Shown here: one piece after another, positions 23,136 to 35,089 of the stretch
Layout of the letters: every line of letters begins with the position of its first letter
Position numbering within the stretch: position 1 is the first letter of the stretch
From: Diphasiastrum complanatum
Taxonomy: Eukaryota > Streptophyta > Lycopodiopsida > Lycopodiales > Lycopodiaceae
DNA length: 64,000 bases
Direction of reading: 5' to 3'
NCBI GenBank assembly: GCA_029204225.1
Contig: CM055095.1
Location: 74,573,501 to 74,637,500, forward strand
Notes under the pieces: generated by a model
Told to the model about the DNA's origin: nothing
What the model saw: the letters and a program-made list of their open reading frames with translations, nothing else
The model's database searches: none
Translations under genes and position numbers: made by a program

Positions 23136-25245
23136 TTATTGGGGACTTGTATCGGCTTCGCGCCGAATCTTGATTAAATGATGCTGCACCTTCTCCATAA
23201 AATTGAGACGTACAGTATTAAAATCCAAAGTGTGTGGCAGGAAACAACGGTGGGCTCCGTCAATCCACTTTGAGGTTGTCCATGATGTGAAGCATGATTC
23301 CCAAGAGCCTCCCATCATTGTCGCATGAAAATATAAACGAGCAACCGACAACTTATCTTTGATTTGCTCTAAGGCCATCGACTTATTTGGATCAAATGCC
23401 AGAGGAGGGAGGCAATCGTCCCATCTGGTTGCCACTGACGCCAACAGAGTTAGATCTTTAGCAAACATTGTCGATTGTCGCACCGTTGGATTTGGAGAGT
23501 GGACATACTCTCGTTGATAGCTCGTAAGGCGCAGTAGAAATCCACTGAGATGGTCCAGTTGTGAGGTTGATGGATGATTGGCCAATTGGGCGTATGGATG
23601 GTGATCTTGTCCATAGCCAATCCCAAATCTTTCCATTTATTTCTTTGCGGCATTGGCACGTAATAGGGATCTACCCGCAATTGGCAAGGGCTAGCGACGT
23701 AACTCCTAATCGATTTTGGAGTTTTCTCAGAAACTGTGATTCTCCATGTCGGCTGCTCTCCCAATGCAAGTATTTTGTCCAACTCTTTGTCGGCCTCGAT
23801 CTTAGAGGTCTTAAACTTCAGAACCCATCCGCCACGTGAGGACTCATGCGGATGTTGCTTTAAGAAGGTCTGGATCTGGTCCTCGACGTTGATGGGCCTT
23901 CTGAATAGAGGTGTTGTCCTTGATGAAAATGGACCCGCTTGTACTACCGGTATGGTTGGCGATTGGTCTGCTATATCTGGAGCTCCGCCCTAGTCCATGC
24001 TCGAATCAACCCCTATATCCATTGGTACGACTTCTTGGGACGGAGGGGAGAATTGTGGCATGATCGGTACGGGGATTTGTGGTCCGGCTTCCAACACTGG
24101 AACGGCTATTTTTTTATAGGCGGTAATGGTCTCTTTAGGCTTTGCCAATTGTCAAAGCGGCCTTGAAATCCCTGAAGGGCCACTTTGTCTGTCTCCACTT
24201 TTTTGAACAAATACACAATCTCCGTCGGTGTGACCAGATGATCTAGTATTTGAATTTGAAAATATTTGTCCTTGAATGGAAGCAGAGGTGAGGGAAGCAT
24301 CAGAGGCTGGGGGAATGGGAAGTTCAGTGCGAACAACAGCAGGGGGTGGAAGCGCAGCTGACGAGGTATGCCTAGTGCGACGTCGTGACGCGAAAGGCGA
24401 GTCAAGAATAACGATCTCGCTGCGTAGACAACGATGACTATGAGAACTCGAGGCCTGGTGAGATGACTCGGCCGGTGCTTCTTCGTAGACCGAAAGCACA
24501 GAATCCAGGTGGAAGCCATGGATTTTGTTTTCTAAGTGAGAAGCAGCTAAAAGGGACAATAAAGAGCCGACAGCGAACTGCTACTTAGTATTGGCCTTAA
24601 TAGCTCGTTTGAGCTCACCAGAAACAGTCTTGAACCAATTATACGGTGGGACTCCACTATCCTATGGAGGATCTATGATGTGATGCGGTCTTTTCCTGAG
24701 GTTGCCAACCATCAAGAAGTTGTTTAGTAACTGGGCAGCAACGTGGATTGAAGGTTCAGTGATGGCTTCCAGAAGGTAGCCATCATTGGTCCAGTGCAGA
24801 TCGTTGGTGAGGTCAATATATGGCTTGATGGTCTGTTTGGCGTGCTTATGATTGGGTGAGGCCTTCGTGCCAGATGCAAATCTATAGCTGCAAGGACGGC
24901 CTCAGTGACAGGCAGCTTATGTGTGGCTCCATGGAAAGTGATATAAAATTTGGATTTCTCTTCCTTCCACGTACTGATGCGACCCGAAAAGGCTCTCTCA
25001 TGAATACCCATTGCAGTGAGCAGCGGCTCCGCAAGGGTCATCCACTGAGTGACCATGCTTGTGCTAGGAAGAATCATGATGTTGGTTGCAGATGGGACAT
25101 CATGATGGATAGTATAGTGCGAAGATTGGGAAGTATCGGTGGAAGACATGATGATCATAAAGGAAATATAAAATGCGTAAAAGTGTATCAGAAAGCAATG
25201 CAAGAATTTTGGAAGGCTTTGGTCACAAGAGCTTCGGTAGCACAA
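23136..25245 (-). CDS. Extra 3' coding region of the gypsy element, frame-broken
   Basis: Three minus-strand open stretches in different frames: 25245-24724 (173 codons, with AEPLLTAMGIHERAFSG and KFYITFHGATHKLPVTEAVL), 24559-24106 (P/S/R-rich, low complexity) and 23782-23136 (with WRITVSEKTPKSIRSYVASP, MMGGSWESCFTSWTTSKWID). They lie in sense downstream of integrase and before the polypurine tract, where some plant gypsy lineages (Athila, Tat/Ogre) carry additional ORFs. No envelope signature (signal peptide with paired membrane helices) is evident. No family is recognised; function unknown. Confidence 0.5.
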
Positions 25246-25419
25246 GTGAGGAATGAATCGAATTCAGTCAACTTGGGTCCATTACACTGAATACTAGTTT
25301 GGCTGATCAGTTCTGAACAAAAATTTGAAGGCATGTACAGTACTATGAAAATAGGCTATAAAAATCTCAACAAAGGTTTCTAGGGATCTGAGCCTATCAG
25401 GCAAATGATTTCCAGGTCC

Positions 25420-25720
25420 AATGAACGATGAACCTTCGCCCAGGAGGGTCCTTCACCCAGGTACTGTCATAAATGCATTTTTTCACAATCTGAACCTATG
25501 GTCAACCTAATTTTAACATTTTAAGATCATCTAGCAGGTCGACGAAGGTTCATAATGAGGTTAAGATGGTCGGCGAAGGTTCCCAAAATGGCATATCAGT
25601 GGTACTTCGCCTAACTCAAAAACTGGGTTTTCTCTTGACAAAAACCTTCGCCCACCTTCAATTAGATAAATCTAGAGTGGATGTACAGTCTGAGAGCTCA
25701 GTGAAGGTTTTTGGTACTGT
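25420..25720. repeat. Field of dispersed CGAAGGTT motifs
   Basis: Between integrase and the 3' coding region of the gypsy element, GCGAAGGTT or its complement AACCTTCGCC recurs in both orientations: about 25431, 25539 (ACGAAGGTT), 25572, 25605 (ACTTCGCC), 25642 and 25702 (GTGAAGGTT). Spacing is irregular. Non-coding. Confidence 0.7.
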
Positions 25721-26043
25721 ATAGGCCAACTCTCACCAAAATAGTGATTTTCTAAATCGTTTTCCATCAAAAAATTATTGTGCTTCCTTTTGCCTATGTT
25801 GATGACTTTCTGACTTTTGCTCATCAGAATTTTCTTATTTCTTGCTTTACCTTTTTTTTTCTTTTTTTTTTTCTTTTGTCTTTTAACTGTCTTTTTCCAA
25901 AAATCTCAGCAAATTAAGTACTGAAAACAAAAAATTGCAAAACAATCAAAATTTTAAAAAAAGTATTGAGATCAAGCTTGTTGAACTGGCGGAGTAGGCT
26001 ACCAAAACTTGCGTAATCGACTGCCATTCATCGGAGTATCAAA

Positions 26044-27052
26044 TTATTCTCCATCCAAGTGCTCAAGAATTACTGCGCCATAGTTCAAGTTTTCCTTCAC
26101 TTTATACGGGCCTTCACCGGTAAACTTCAACTTTTTCTTGATCAGCTTGGTTTTGTACATCAATGCCAGATCTCCTGCTTTCAGATCTTTTTTGTGTAAT
26201 TGACGATCGTGCCATGCCTTGCGACATGCTTTCTCTACTGCTAAGGCATGAACTGCCATCAATCGGGTTTCACATAATTTGTGCAACGCTTCATGACAAA
26301 GTTCTAAAGACTTATCATCATTTAATCGTTCTGTTGCTGCTATGCGTAAGGATGGGATTAAAAACTCGATCGGCATGACAGCATCTTGACCATAACCAGT
26401 TGAAAAGGTGTTTGATTTGTACTATTTTTGTAAGCGGTTCTGAATGCCCATAATGCTGCATACAGTTTATGTTCCCAATCAGATCGACTCGCTTCAATTG
26501 TCTTTGTCATAATGGTGCAGAGAATCTTATTGGAAGATTCAGCTTGGCCATTTCCTCTGGGATAGTAGGGAGTACTGAATTTGTGTATAACAGAAAAATC
26601 TTCCAGTAAATACTTTATTGTTTGATTGACAAAGTGTGTACCCGGTCACTGACAATCTCGATCATACATCCAAATCTGATTATAATATTTTCATATAGAA
26701 ACTTGGCCGTAGATTTCGCATCAGCAACTTTGACAACTTTGGCTTCTACCCACTTGGTCATATAATCAGTTGCGACGATAATGTATCGAGCCTAAGGTCC
26801 TTGCGTGGCAGGGTGAATAGGTCCAACATAATCCAGTCCCCATTTTTCAAATGGTGCTTGCAATAAAACTGGATGCGAGAGTTCATAGTTCTGTCGAGTA
26901 CGTCGTCGTGCTCGCTGGCAAACATCACATGTCTGAATAAAATTTTCTGTGTCCTTGTGAAACGTAGGCCACCAACAACCTGATTGTAAAAGTTTGTGAA
27001 CAGTAATATCTGTAGAGAAGTGTCCTCCACCCATGCCATCATGTGAAAACAT
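26044..27052 (-). pseudogene. Gypsy integrase
   Basis: Zinc finger in frame 27052-26792: GGGHFSTDITVHK, then CWWPTF and CDVCQRA (HHCC pattern), first catalytic D in WGLDYVGPIHPA. A stop interrupts at about 26794. It continues with TDYMTKWVEAK, second D in EIVSDR followed by a frameshift of the expected GTHF motif, catalytic E in GQAESSNK, and the C-terminal part in frame 26376-26044 (PIEFLIPSLRIA, LHKKDLKAGDLALM, GPYKVKENLNYGA). Complete in domain content but not in frame. Confidence 0.9.
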
Positions 27053-27256
27053 GATTAAATCTGGTACTTCATGCGGTAAAACACACCTTCATAAAATATT
27101 ATTTGATCCACGACGATACAATTGTCGTGCAATTAATTGATAAGGTTGAGTCTTATAAATCAATTGTCTCTTCTATACTTTTGTCAGGGAATCATTTGGT
27201 TGTCCTAGCATCAGGTGCTCAACAATATCTGCTACCCACTCAGGTACTGCTTCAAC

Positions 27257-27634
27257 TTAGAACAATGCAGCATCTGGCAGTTCATCATCCACTTCAGTTT
27301 TAACTGGTGCAAATTCAATTCGTAAAATATGATTGGCTAGATAATGTTGCTTGCCCTTTCGAACCACAATTCGAAAGTCAAATTCAGTCAATAACAATAA
27401 CGATCTTGCAATACGTCCAGTATTGCATGTCTTGTTTACCAAGTAAAGTAACGGTTGATGATCCGTATAAAATGCAAAGTGTGTTTCCACGAGGTAGTGA
27501 CGAAATTTCCGAATAGAGAAAATCATGGCTAATGCCTCGTGTTTTGTTATTGAATAATTCTTTTCTGGATCTGTAAGCTGTCTACTTGCAAATCGTATAG
27601 GATAATCTTTCTTATAGTAACCTGGTTGCATCAA
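27257..27634 (-). pseudogene. Gypsy RNase H
   Basis: 125-codon frame with PIRFASRQLTDPEKNYSITK, HEALAMIFSIRKFRHYL (E of the active site), FYTDHQPLLYLVNK (second catalytic D) and a FDFRIVVRKGKQHYLANHI tail. It degrades RNA in RNA:DNA hybrids during reverse transcription. The upstream part, with the first catalytic residue region, is in another frame (about 27650-27830). Confidence 0.9.
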
Positions 27635-27826
27635 AACTGATCCAATGGCATATTTTGAGGCATCCGTATGAACATGAATTTCTATCGTCCAATCTGGAGA
27701 ACACGGTATTGGTGCTGAAGTTAATGCTTTTTTTAATTTTGCAAAGGCTTCTAACGCTTCTACTGTCCAAATAGGAACAATAGTCAGTTTGTATATAGGT
27801 CGTGCTAAGTCTGCAAAGAAGATAAT

Positions 27827-28875
27827 TTAATAGTAATTCGCATGACCCATAAACACGTAAACTCCACGAACTGTTGCTGGCGGTGGCAACTCCACAATAA
27901 CTTTGATCGTAGAATAATCCATGGCAATACCATGTCTTGATATCACATGTCCAAGCACAACTCCGTGGGAAACCCATATCTGACATTTTTCCAAATTTAG
28001 AGAAATCTGATATTTGCGACATCTTTCAAATACTTTCTCCAATCGATCCAGGTGGTCTGTATCTGTACTATGAACTCCCACATCGTCCAAGTAAATTTCA
28101 TGGAATTTCTGCAGATAATCTTTAAAAACAAATTGCATTACTCTTTGGAATGAACTTGGTGCATTACAGAGTCCAAACGACATTACTTTGTAAGCATAGG
28201 TGTCCCATTCTGTTGCAAAAGCAGTTTTATGGCGACCGGCAGTGCAATCTTAACTTGGTTGTAACCACTACATCCATCCAGGAAACTATATGCTTCCTCT
28301 TCAGCAAGGCGATCCAAAATGCTTTCAGTAAAAGATAATGAAAAGTGATCCTTTCGCGTCACTTTGCTCAACGCTTTGAGATTCACACAGATCCGCAATT
28401 TTCCATTTTTCTTAGAAACAATGACAATCAGTGAAATCCATTCAGTATGCTTGATCTCATAAATAAAATCGGCGTCAAGCAATCTCTGAAGTTCTTTCTT
28501 TATCAGGTCCGCCACATTAGGATTACAGCGATAGAACTTTGTAACCTTTGGAACTGCATCAGGTACTAAAGGTATGGTATGTTTAATCACTGATGTCGGA
28601 ATACCCTTGAAATCTTGATAAGTCCATGCAAAGCAATCTTGATTCTTAATAAGTAACAATCGGAGTGCTTGATATTGTTCAGGAGTAAGTTGTGATCTAA
28701 CTTGTACAATCTTTTCTGGTTCTCCTGGTTCGGCAAGATTCATTGGCTGCATCCTAGCTGGGCCATCGTAAACCTTTAGATTCTGGCATATGTTCTTCAG
28801 GTTCACGATGTGCTTTAGGTAACATGATAAGCACATCATCCAGTGTGTAACATTTAAAAGGTTCAGGCATATCAT
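27827..28875 (-). pseudogene. Gypsy reverse transcriptase
   Basis: Frame 28875-28183: FYRCNPNVADLIKKELQRLL, TEWISLIVIVSKKNGKLRIC, VNLKALSKVTRKDHF, and SFLDGCSGYNQVKIA with the first catalytic aspartate. A frameshift follows, then frame 28183-27827 with MSFGLCNAPSSFQRVMQFVF and active-site box IYLDDVGVHS, then NLEKCQIWVSHGVVLGH. The core motifs are kept but split by one frameshift and a stop. N-terminal extension 29170-28754 is basic and serine-rich. Confidence 0.92.
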
Positions 28876-29849
28876 GCTGGACTACATCTGTTTGTTCTTT
28901 TTCGAAAGGACTTGTCTTGGATCTTCGGTTAGCCTTCTTAGTAGGAATTGATCGTGGAGGTGATGACTTTCGAGATGATAAATCTTTTTTCACAGGTGAA
29001 GACTTCCTAGACGATGATGTTTTACTAGAAATCTGACTTGAAGAATCTTCCTCAACTTTTCCTTTGCCTTTATCCAATAAGGGTGGCACTTCCTTTGAAT
29101 CAATCTTTCGAGGGGGATTTTCCCATTTCAGGACCGTATTATAATGTTGCTTAGCTTGTTTCTTCATCATCGATCATGTGATCCTGTCTTCCTTTAATAT
29201 AACTGCTTTGGGCAGTTTTACTGTAAGTTCGTCAGGAACATTATGCACTCCAAATCTGGTCGGATCCATATGATTTAGAGTCTGCTCATTTGTAAGTTCT
29301 GCGTTGCCATCATAAGTCAAGGCATGACTCACAGGAATGAGTTCATTCTCAATCGGATCTGGTATAGGTTCCGTGATATCCAGGCGACATTCAGCACATT
29401 CAGTAAAAACGTGATTGGTGTATCCGAATTTTGATCTAATAAGAAAATCTCGCTCAAATCTGATTGATATCTTGTTGACACATATATCCTATTGTACAGT
29501 CAATTGTTGCAAGAGCTTCATTCCAATTGACAGTATCCGTTTGAGAATCGTAATGAACTCCCAAATTTTTATCTGGTCGATCACAAGTATGATCTGTTGT
29601 TGACAAATTGTCATCCTCTTTTTGAACCACTGGTTTGATAGTCCAAGTTGTAGGGTCAATTTTAACTGCACGTTCACGATTTTCAGAAGGGATTTCTTCG
29701 GTACCCCAGTTATAAACTACTTGCGCAACTCATAACCATGGACATCCTAATAGAATTCGGTAGACATTTGGTGCTTCTGGTAAGTCCATCACTACGAAAG
29801 TAATGACGAACTGTAGGTATATCTAATAGGTATATCTTCCACCATTCCT

Positions 29850-30115
29850 CGTGGACAAACTGTCGTTTGATCAGCTAGCATAATAGCAAAAGTAGCAGGG
29901 TTAATCTTTGTAAGGCCCCATTTTGCACATAGCTTTGTAGAAATCAGGTTAACTCCTGAACCTCCATCTATTACAGCTAATTCTTTAGGAAATTGTCTAT
30001 GTTGTATCGGCAGAGTGATATTCTTTTTTTCACTTTCCCAAGTGGCTCCAACATGGAGTACTTCGATAGATTCTTCAAATCCAGCACAAAAAAGTGGCTC
30101 CTGATGGACTTATGG
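29850..30115 (-). pseudogene. Gypsy aspartic protease region
   Basis: Minus-strand translation reads HVGATWESEKKNITLPIQ, then AVIDGGSGVNLISTKLCAKW (active-site DGGSG variant common in plant gypsy elements) and MLADQTTVCPRGMVEDIPI. Stops follow near 29840. The same region is present as a tail in the left-edge remnant. Confidence 0.8.
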
Positions 30116-31330
30116 TTCTTCTTGAGCTAACTTTTGCGCTAAGACTTCTTTTGCTTTTGGCACCAACTTCAGGAACTCTCCCAATGAAATATTAATCTTG
30201 CTAGACAAAATATTCATGAGTAGTTTTGTATGCGGTGCTTCTGGTTCAGTCATCTTGAAGGGTTCTTCAAGATGATGTAACTGATCATTCGTATCCGTAC
30301 GTAAATTTCTTGCCGGCTGCAATGGTGAAGAATGAACTTCAGTTGTTGCTTTAGCAGCTTCAAGCTCCTCTTCTTCTTGCAGATGTTTGATCCACTGTCT
30401 CATATCCTGATATCTTCGTTTTTCTGTATTAAGATTTGGATAGACTCCCGATGTTGTTGTTATATCATTCAATGGTATAGAATCAGCAAGTACTACATCC
30501 ATTACTGGTTCTTTCTGCTTCTGTGCTCTGGTGACCACCATCAAGGGTGCGCTTGGTTTATTCTGAGCTACTGGTCTTTGCTTGATTGTTATCAAATTTA
30601 CAGGTGTTGTAGCTGGTGGTGGCTTTGGTCTTGCTAGACAGTCTTTATACCAATGCCTGTAACCACAGTCATGACATAATGGTACAAATTTCTTTTTATT
30701 TGGGCATTTTGCAACTCTGTGATTTTCTCCAGAGTGGTGCTCTGGTCCAATTTCTGGAGGCTTGTTGTTGAGCAGCAGCATAAATGGCATATTGTTCTGA
30801 AGATCCACCTGAAGAACCACTTGCTTGATCATTTCCATAGTTCCATTGCTCAGCATTTCCGTAAGGTTCTGGTTCCATCAAATTGGCTGGAGGAGCGGAG
30901 TGCTTTGGTGGGGCAGGTAAAGCTAAACGTTTTGAGTATCCAAGAGCAGATTGTCGCGGTCTTACTGCTAGATTACCTCCATACTGTGGTTCTCGATATC
31001 CCATCTGGGCATACCATTGTTGAATTATCCGAGGGTTGAAGTTGCAAAAAGAAGTCTCATGATCCGGTGAATTACACATATGGCAAACACTGATTTACAT
31101 TCGTTTTTTCAATTGAGGACACTTGTTCACTGTGTGATTTCCTGTACAAATAGAACACCAAACATTTTCCCTAGTAGGAAAAGTCTTTGCAAGCTTTTCA
31201 GATTCCTTGTTTGCTTCCCCGTGGAAATTTTCCAATGCTTTGATCTTCTCATCAAATTGCAACTGCAACTTTTCCATCTATTTCTGCTGGTTCTTCCCAA
31301 GTTTCTCAAACTCATTGAGAATCATTTATG
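30110..31330 (-). pseudogene. Gypsy gag with several zinc knuckles
   Basis: Frames 31277-31095, 31079-30696 and 30856-30110 together carry a coiled-coil start (EKLQLQFDEKIKALENF) and four successive knuckle-like motifs: CSICTGNHTVNKC, CHMCNSPDHETSFC, a decayed HHSGENHRVAKC lacking the first two cysteines, and CHDCGYRHWYKDC. A linker with VYPNLNTEKRRYQDMRQWIK and a helical C-terminus (ISLGEFLKLVPKAKEVLAQK) follows. Two frame breaks. Four knuckles in one gag is more than the usual one or two. Confidence 0.8.
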
Positions 31331-31424
31331 CAGTAGCATTTGCATTCGTTGATGCAATAGTGGTGGATGTCGTAGTAGTCTGCCCTGCTGTATAAGGCAA
31401 CATACTGATATTTGGCTCCTCATC

Positions 31425-31856
31425 TGAGAGATGGAGGAAAAGTGATAGAGAGCAAGGACATTCATCAATCCATTTCTGAAGAGAACCAATCTGCTTTATT
31501 AAAATGAGGAAATGAACATGAGGAGCAACTTGAGTTGGTCCCTTCTTATAGTAGAGAGGAGGACCCTGGCCTCTGAATCCTATTGGTCCAGTCTTGCCTC
31601 TCTTTTCATTCAAATTTAAAAAAGTGTGGGAACCATTAAAATTGGAAGGAAACCCAACTTTATTTACTAACTTAACATTTAGGCTTTGCGACATTAAAAG
31701 TTCCGCAAAAAGGCCTAAAGTCCTTTTATTAACTTTTAACTAATCAATCAAATAACTATGTGATCATCGGGTTGGACTTACACACGCAGGGTGCCAAATT
31801 CCTCTCACTTATTAACTAGGGTTAGGGTTGTCTTGAGATCCGCAAACCCTCCAACA
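31425..31856 (-). repeat. 5' LTR of the gypsy element
   Basis: Partner of 22659-23085, same termini. An open frame (31694-31326) runs across the LTR/internal boundary but is probably incidental. Directly inside, GATGAGGAGCCAAATATCAG is not a recognisable primer-binding site. Confidence 0.9.
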
Positions 31857-31918
31857 ATCATTCTTATAAGTTTAGCAATATGCTCAGCTTAATACCTCAA
31901 TTTTTGGGAGTTTACATT

Positions 31919-31990
31919 AAGGGGGAGTGTTAGATTTCATCCTTCAAATTTTTTTGTAATATGAAACCATTTTATGTATAGTTTATAGTT
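31919..31990 (+). mobile_element. Copia-type polypurine tract and LTR start
   Basis: AAGGGGGAG at 31919-31927 followed by TGTTAGATTTC from 31928 is the familiar copia polypurine tract / LTR boundary. The rest of the LTR cannot be delimited because no second copy is present. With the copia tail at 21.8-22.35 kb it suggests a copia split by the gypsy element. Confidence 0.55.
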
Positions 31991-32769
31991 TTACTCACAT
32001 TATCGAGAAAATGTTGAAGGTATCGAGACCGTCACGCTTTGTCGATATAATTTAAGATTCAAGGGATTATCGAACAAAATTCGAATCGACCAGACTCGAC
32101 TAAAACAAATTGAATAGTTGAGCCTTATTCGCTACATTTCGGGTTCAATCCCGTAGCCCCAAGTTACAAGCTATGACTCACTAGCTATGCTAGAAAGCAG
32201 GACTTAAGCTAGAAAGTAGGAAGAGAATGCTTAAGGAGGCTAAAGAGGAGCAATCATCATAAACTGAATAAAGAAATACAATGGTGCCCTACTTATACCC
32301 TCTCCCTGAATGAAATGGAGGATTCAAAAAAGGGAGGGAAAAGGATTTGGAGGGAAAATAGTGCGCCCTCCCAATAGGAGGACCCCACTCCAAATCAATG
32401 TAACCAAGTCCTAAAAATATAACCAAATAGGGCCCAAGGCCAGTATATGAATAAAAAGGGGCCTTAGGCCTGCTTATGCATAATAACAATAAAAGAATGG
32501 ACGCGGCGAATGTAATGAGCCAAGTCCATAACTCTCCCTTGCAGAAAAACAAAGCCCTCCACCGGCTAACAAGCATAATGACTATCTAAAATAATAATGT
32601 AAGCATGCTAAATACTGAAAAATCACGAACTAATGGAAATACTGATGGAGAGGACATAAGTCATTACAACAGATACCCCAAAAGTATCATAACTGTGTAA
32701 AGCAAGTACTAAGCAAATACTACAATAAAGATTAGTCATAGCTAGCCGAATCATGAAGTAGAGGGAACA
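31991..32769. other. Non-coding, probably LTR DNA of the next gypsy relic
   Basis: No reading frame of note. A/G-rich and GGAGGG-rich stretches at 32300-32400 and a position just past the integrase end of the minus-strand relic suggest its 3' LTR, but no partner copy or termini are seen. Confidence 0.4.
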
Positions 32770-32960
32770 TCTACAATGATATTTGTAGTAGAGGAAAGAA
32801 CTAAAGCCATGAGGGCTCGAGCCCGATCTGCCAATAATGGTGTATGATAAAACACATCAATAGGCTCCCATGTGGCCTCCTCAACAGGACGACCATCCCA
32901 CTAGATCAAAAACTGAATCTGCCGGCAGCGTCGACTATAGTGAAGGCGAACCTAGTGAAT
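32770..32960 (-). pseudogene. Integrase C-terminal chromodomain-like end
   Basis: Minus translation reads RRCRQIQFLI, a stop, then WDGRPVEEATWEPIDVFY, HTPLLADRARALMAL and a terminal stop at about 32770. The WDGRPVEEATWE core is the chromodomain signature at the C-terminus of chromovirus integrases. One in-frame TAG replaces the expected glutamine before WDG. Confidence 0.8.
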
Positions 32961-33065
32961 GGCAGCTGGTAAGAAAGGGAACAACTCAATATCAACATCA
33001 TGGCGACAAAGGAAACATCTCGGCCACGTCATCTGAAACCAAGCAATATGGAACAACTAGGAATG

Positions 33066-35085
33066 CTAAGGAACCAGAAGAAGATCAAGATGCAACGAGG
33101 AATGCCAAGGTATCCGCAATGCCCAACCTAGTAGAGGATCAGCCCAAAAGATAGGGACATCATACCAAGGTATCCAAAAAGCCCGAGAAGGTAGAACTGC
33201 ATCAGCAACGGGAAGCCAATAAGGAAACTGAAAAAGAGATGGAAACTCATCGCGAATATCCGCATCATACACGTAACCATCAACCATATGGGCAAGGTGC
33301 CAAAAGAAAATATAGCAGCATCGGAAGACCAGCACCAAAGAGTAGAAACATAAGCAGGATAACATGCACACTGTAACAGCATGGAAAAGCAAGCGATATG
33401 CCAAAAAACATGGAGCATAAAGAGATCATCTAACAAAGGATAGCTAAAATGGAAAAATATGCACCAGCATGGTCAAAAGCCCAAGGTATCCATAAGGCCC
33501 GTGAATGAGAAGTAGCAATGGCACACGGTACCCTCAAGGCACATATCACGAGAAGAGCAGCATGCCAAAAGCTCCAGAAGGTCCAAGAAATCAATGCATC
33601 ATCTAAAAAGTCATGATGCATGAAAACAGTAGCAACAAATCTAGAAATAGTAGAGGCCCCAACTGAAAAACTGTAGCTGAAAAACTCATCCAAAAAGACC
33701 TCATATGGACATACCAATCCATCATAGGATACACCAAAAACGGATGGAGAATCGGATGACCCATCGAAACTGGCCGCAAGTGTAATCTCAAAGTACACAC
33801 CAGGCGCACAAGTGAGGAATAGAAGAAATGCACTAGAATGAGGAACATGATCCACAACATCACTAGCAAGCATCGGAGCAATATCCACATGTATCTGGGA
33901 ACAAGTATCAAAGCACATATGAGCAACACTGAAGTATATGACGACAACATCTTCAAAAACTATCCAATAGAGGAGAAGGAACTCTTTCAAGGTACCCTGA
34001 TGGTCTCGGAACACCAGAACAAAGTGGCAACTCAGCATCAGAGACCAAGTGATATGGAGCAACCCGAAATGACGAAGAACCTGAAGATCACCCGGACAAA
34101 CAGTAGTTGGAATGGAGGCAATAACCCAAGCCATCAGGATATGCCAAGCCTAACAATGAGCAACAATCCAAGGAACACATAGAGAGCCACATGCATAATC
34201 ATAGAGATATCTGCACCATAGGCGATCAATAATGTGGAAAAACCAGCACCAATCAACAGGTCCAAATGAAAACCAAGTTATATGTAATAACCAGGAATGC
34301 CATATAGTCATAGCATCGGCATGGACTGCAGGAATCCTATATGTAAAAACACAAGGAGACTGAAGGATCCCCGTATACTCATCTAGAAAGATCCCAGCAT
34401 ATAAATACCCTAGATAAGTAATAGTGACCATATGGCAAATATCCTCGGATGGAAAATGTGTAACTGTAAGGGCAAAAGGCTCATGAATCATGTCAGGAAC
34501 CGTAGAAATATCATGAGGCAGATCACAAACCTCAAGCAGAGATCCATGGAATAAAGCGAAAGAAGATACAACCTGATCACCAATAGCGAAGGAACCAGCA
34601 AACGTGGACCTGTGAAGGACCCCATAGAAATTAGCAAGAACATCGGCCTTAACGGACTCAAGAGATGGAGATATAGAGACCAATGGAGACGATACTGCAC
34701 CAACCACCGAACTAGGAGGGCTATCTGAGGTAGGAACAAAAGCAATAGTAGAAATACCACCAAGGTATATGGCCTCAATATCAATGAAACCAGGAATGAC
34801 CACCGAATACGATATCTGTGAATCAAGGCATATAGGCGCAAGGCACGTAGCAACAACCTGTAAATCTGGAGCAGCAACCTGAGTAAGAGGACCCACAGAT
34901 GGTGAAAGTGAAGCAACAACTAATGTACTCTGAATGGAAAGAAGAGTTGCATCATGAGCCTTTGGCAGGCTATGAATAAACTGCTTCTCGGTAACCAACT
35001 GATAGTCACTTTGGGAATCAATACCAAAAAGTAAATGATGCCGACCAACATGTGTAAAAGACAGTGTCTGTTTAGAAAGATCCAC
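33066..35085 (-). CDS. Unassigned 2-kb coding-like block with recurring P-W motifs
   Basis: Long minus frames at 35085-34150 (311 codons), 34134-33430 (234 codons) and 33404-33066. The first begins as the protease tail and becomes an S/V/A-rich sequence with no known domain. Similar short motifs recur: SLCVPWIVAHC (about 34170), RALWIPWAFDHAG (about 33470), RAFWIPWYDVPIFW (about 33160) and WALRIPWHS (about 33110), pointing to diverged internal repeats. In DNA, CCAAGGTATCCA-like words repeat at the same places. Apolar content is high. Either degenerate repeat DNA that is open by chance, or a repetitive domain. Confidence 0.4.
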
Positions 35086-35089
35086 AGCA

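Larger units (their letters stand above)
22659..31856 (-). mobile_element. Ty3/gypsy LTR retrotransposon, 9.2 kb, with two LTRs
   Basis: LTRs of 427 bp (22659-23085) and 432 bp (31425-31856) begin TGTTGGAGGG and end CCATCTCTCA on the minus strand. Between them, in minus-strand order: gag with several zinc knuckles, protease, RT, RNase H, integrase, a motif-rich spacer and a further coding region before the polypurine tract. Integrase after RT is the gypsy order. All coding parts have stops or frameshifts. No convincing primer-binding site adjoins the right LTR and the 5-bp flanks (AAGCA and ATCAT) do not match, so the element or its ends have been rearranged, or the flanks have drifted. Confidence 0.88.

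Noticed and set aside
23136-25245. Envelope gene making the gypsy element retrovirus-like
   Set aside because: Position fits, but no signal peptide, membrane pair or glycoprotein features are visible, so only an unassigned extra coding region is claimed.
31326-31694. 122-codon frame crossing from LTR into gypsy internal DNA
   Set aside because: Most of it is LTR sequence; the last part is gag leader. No domain, so probably chance.
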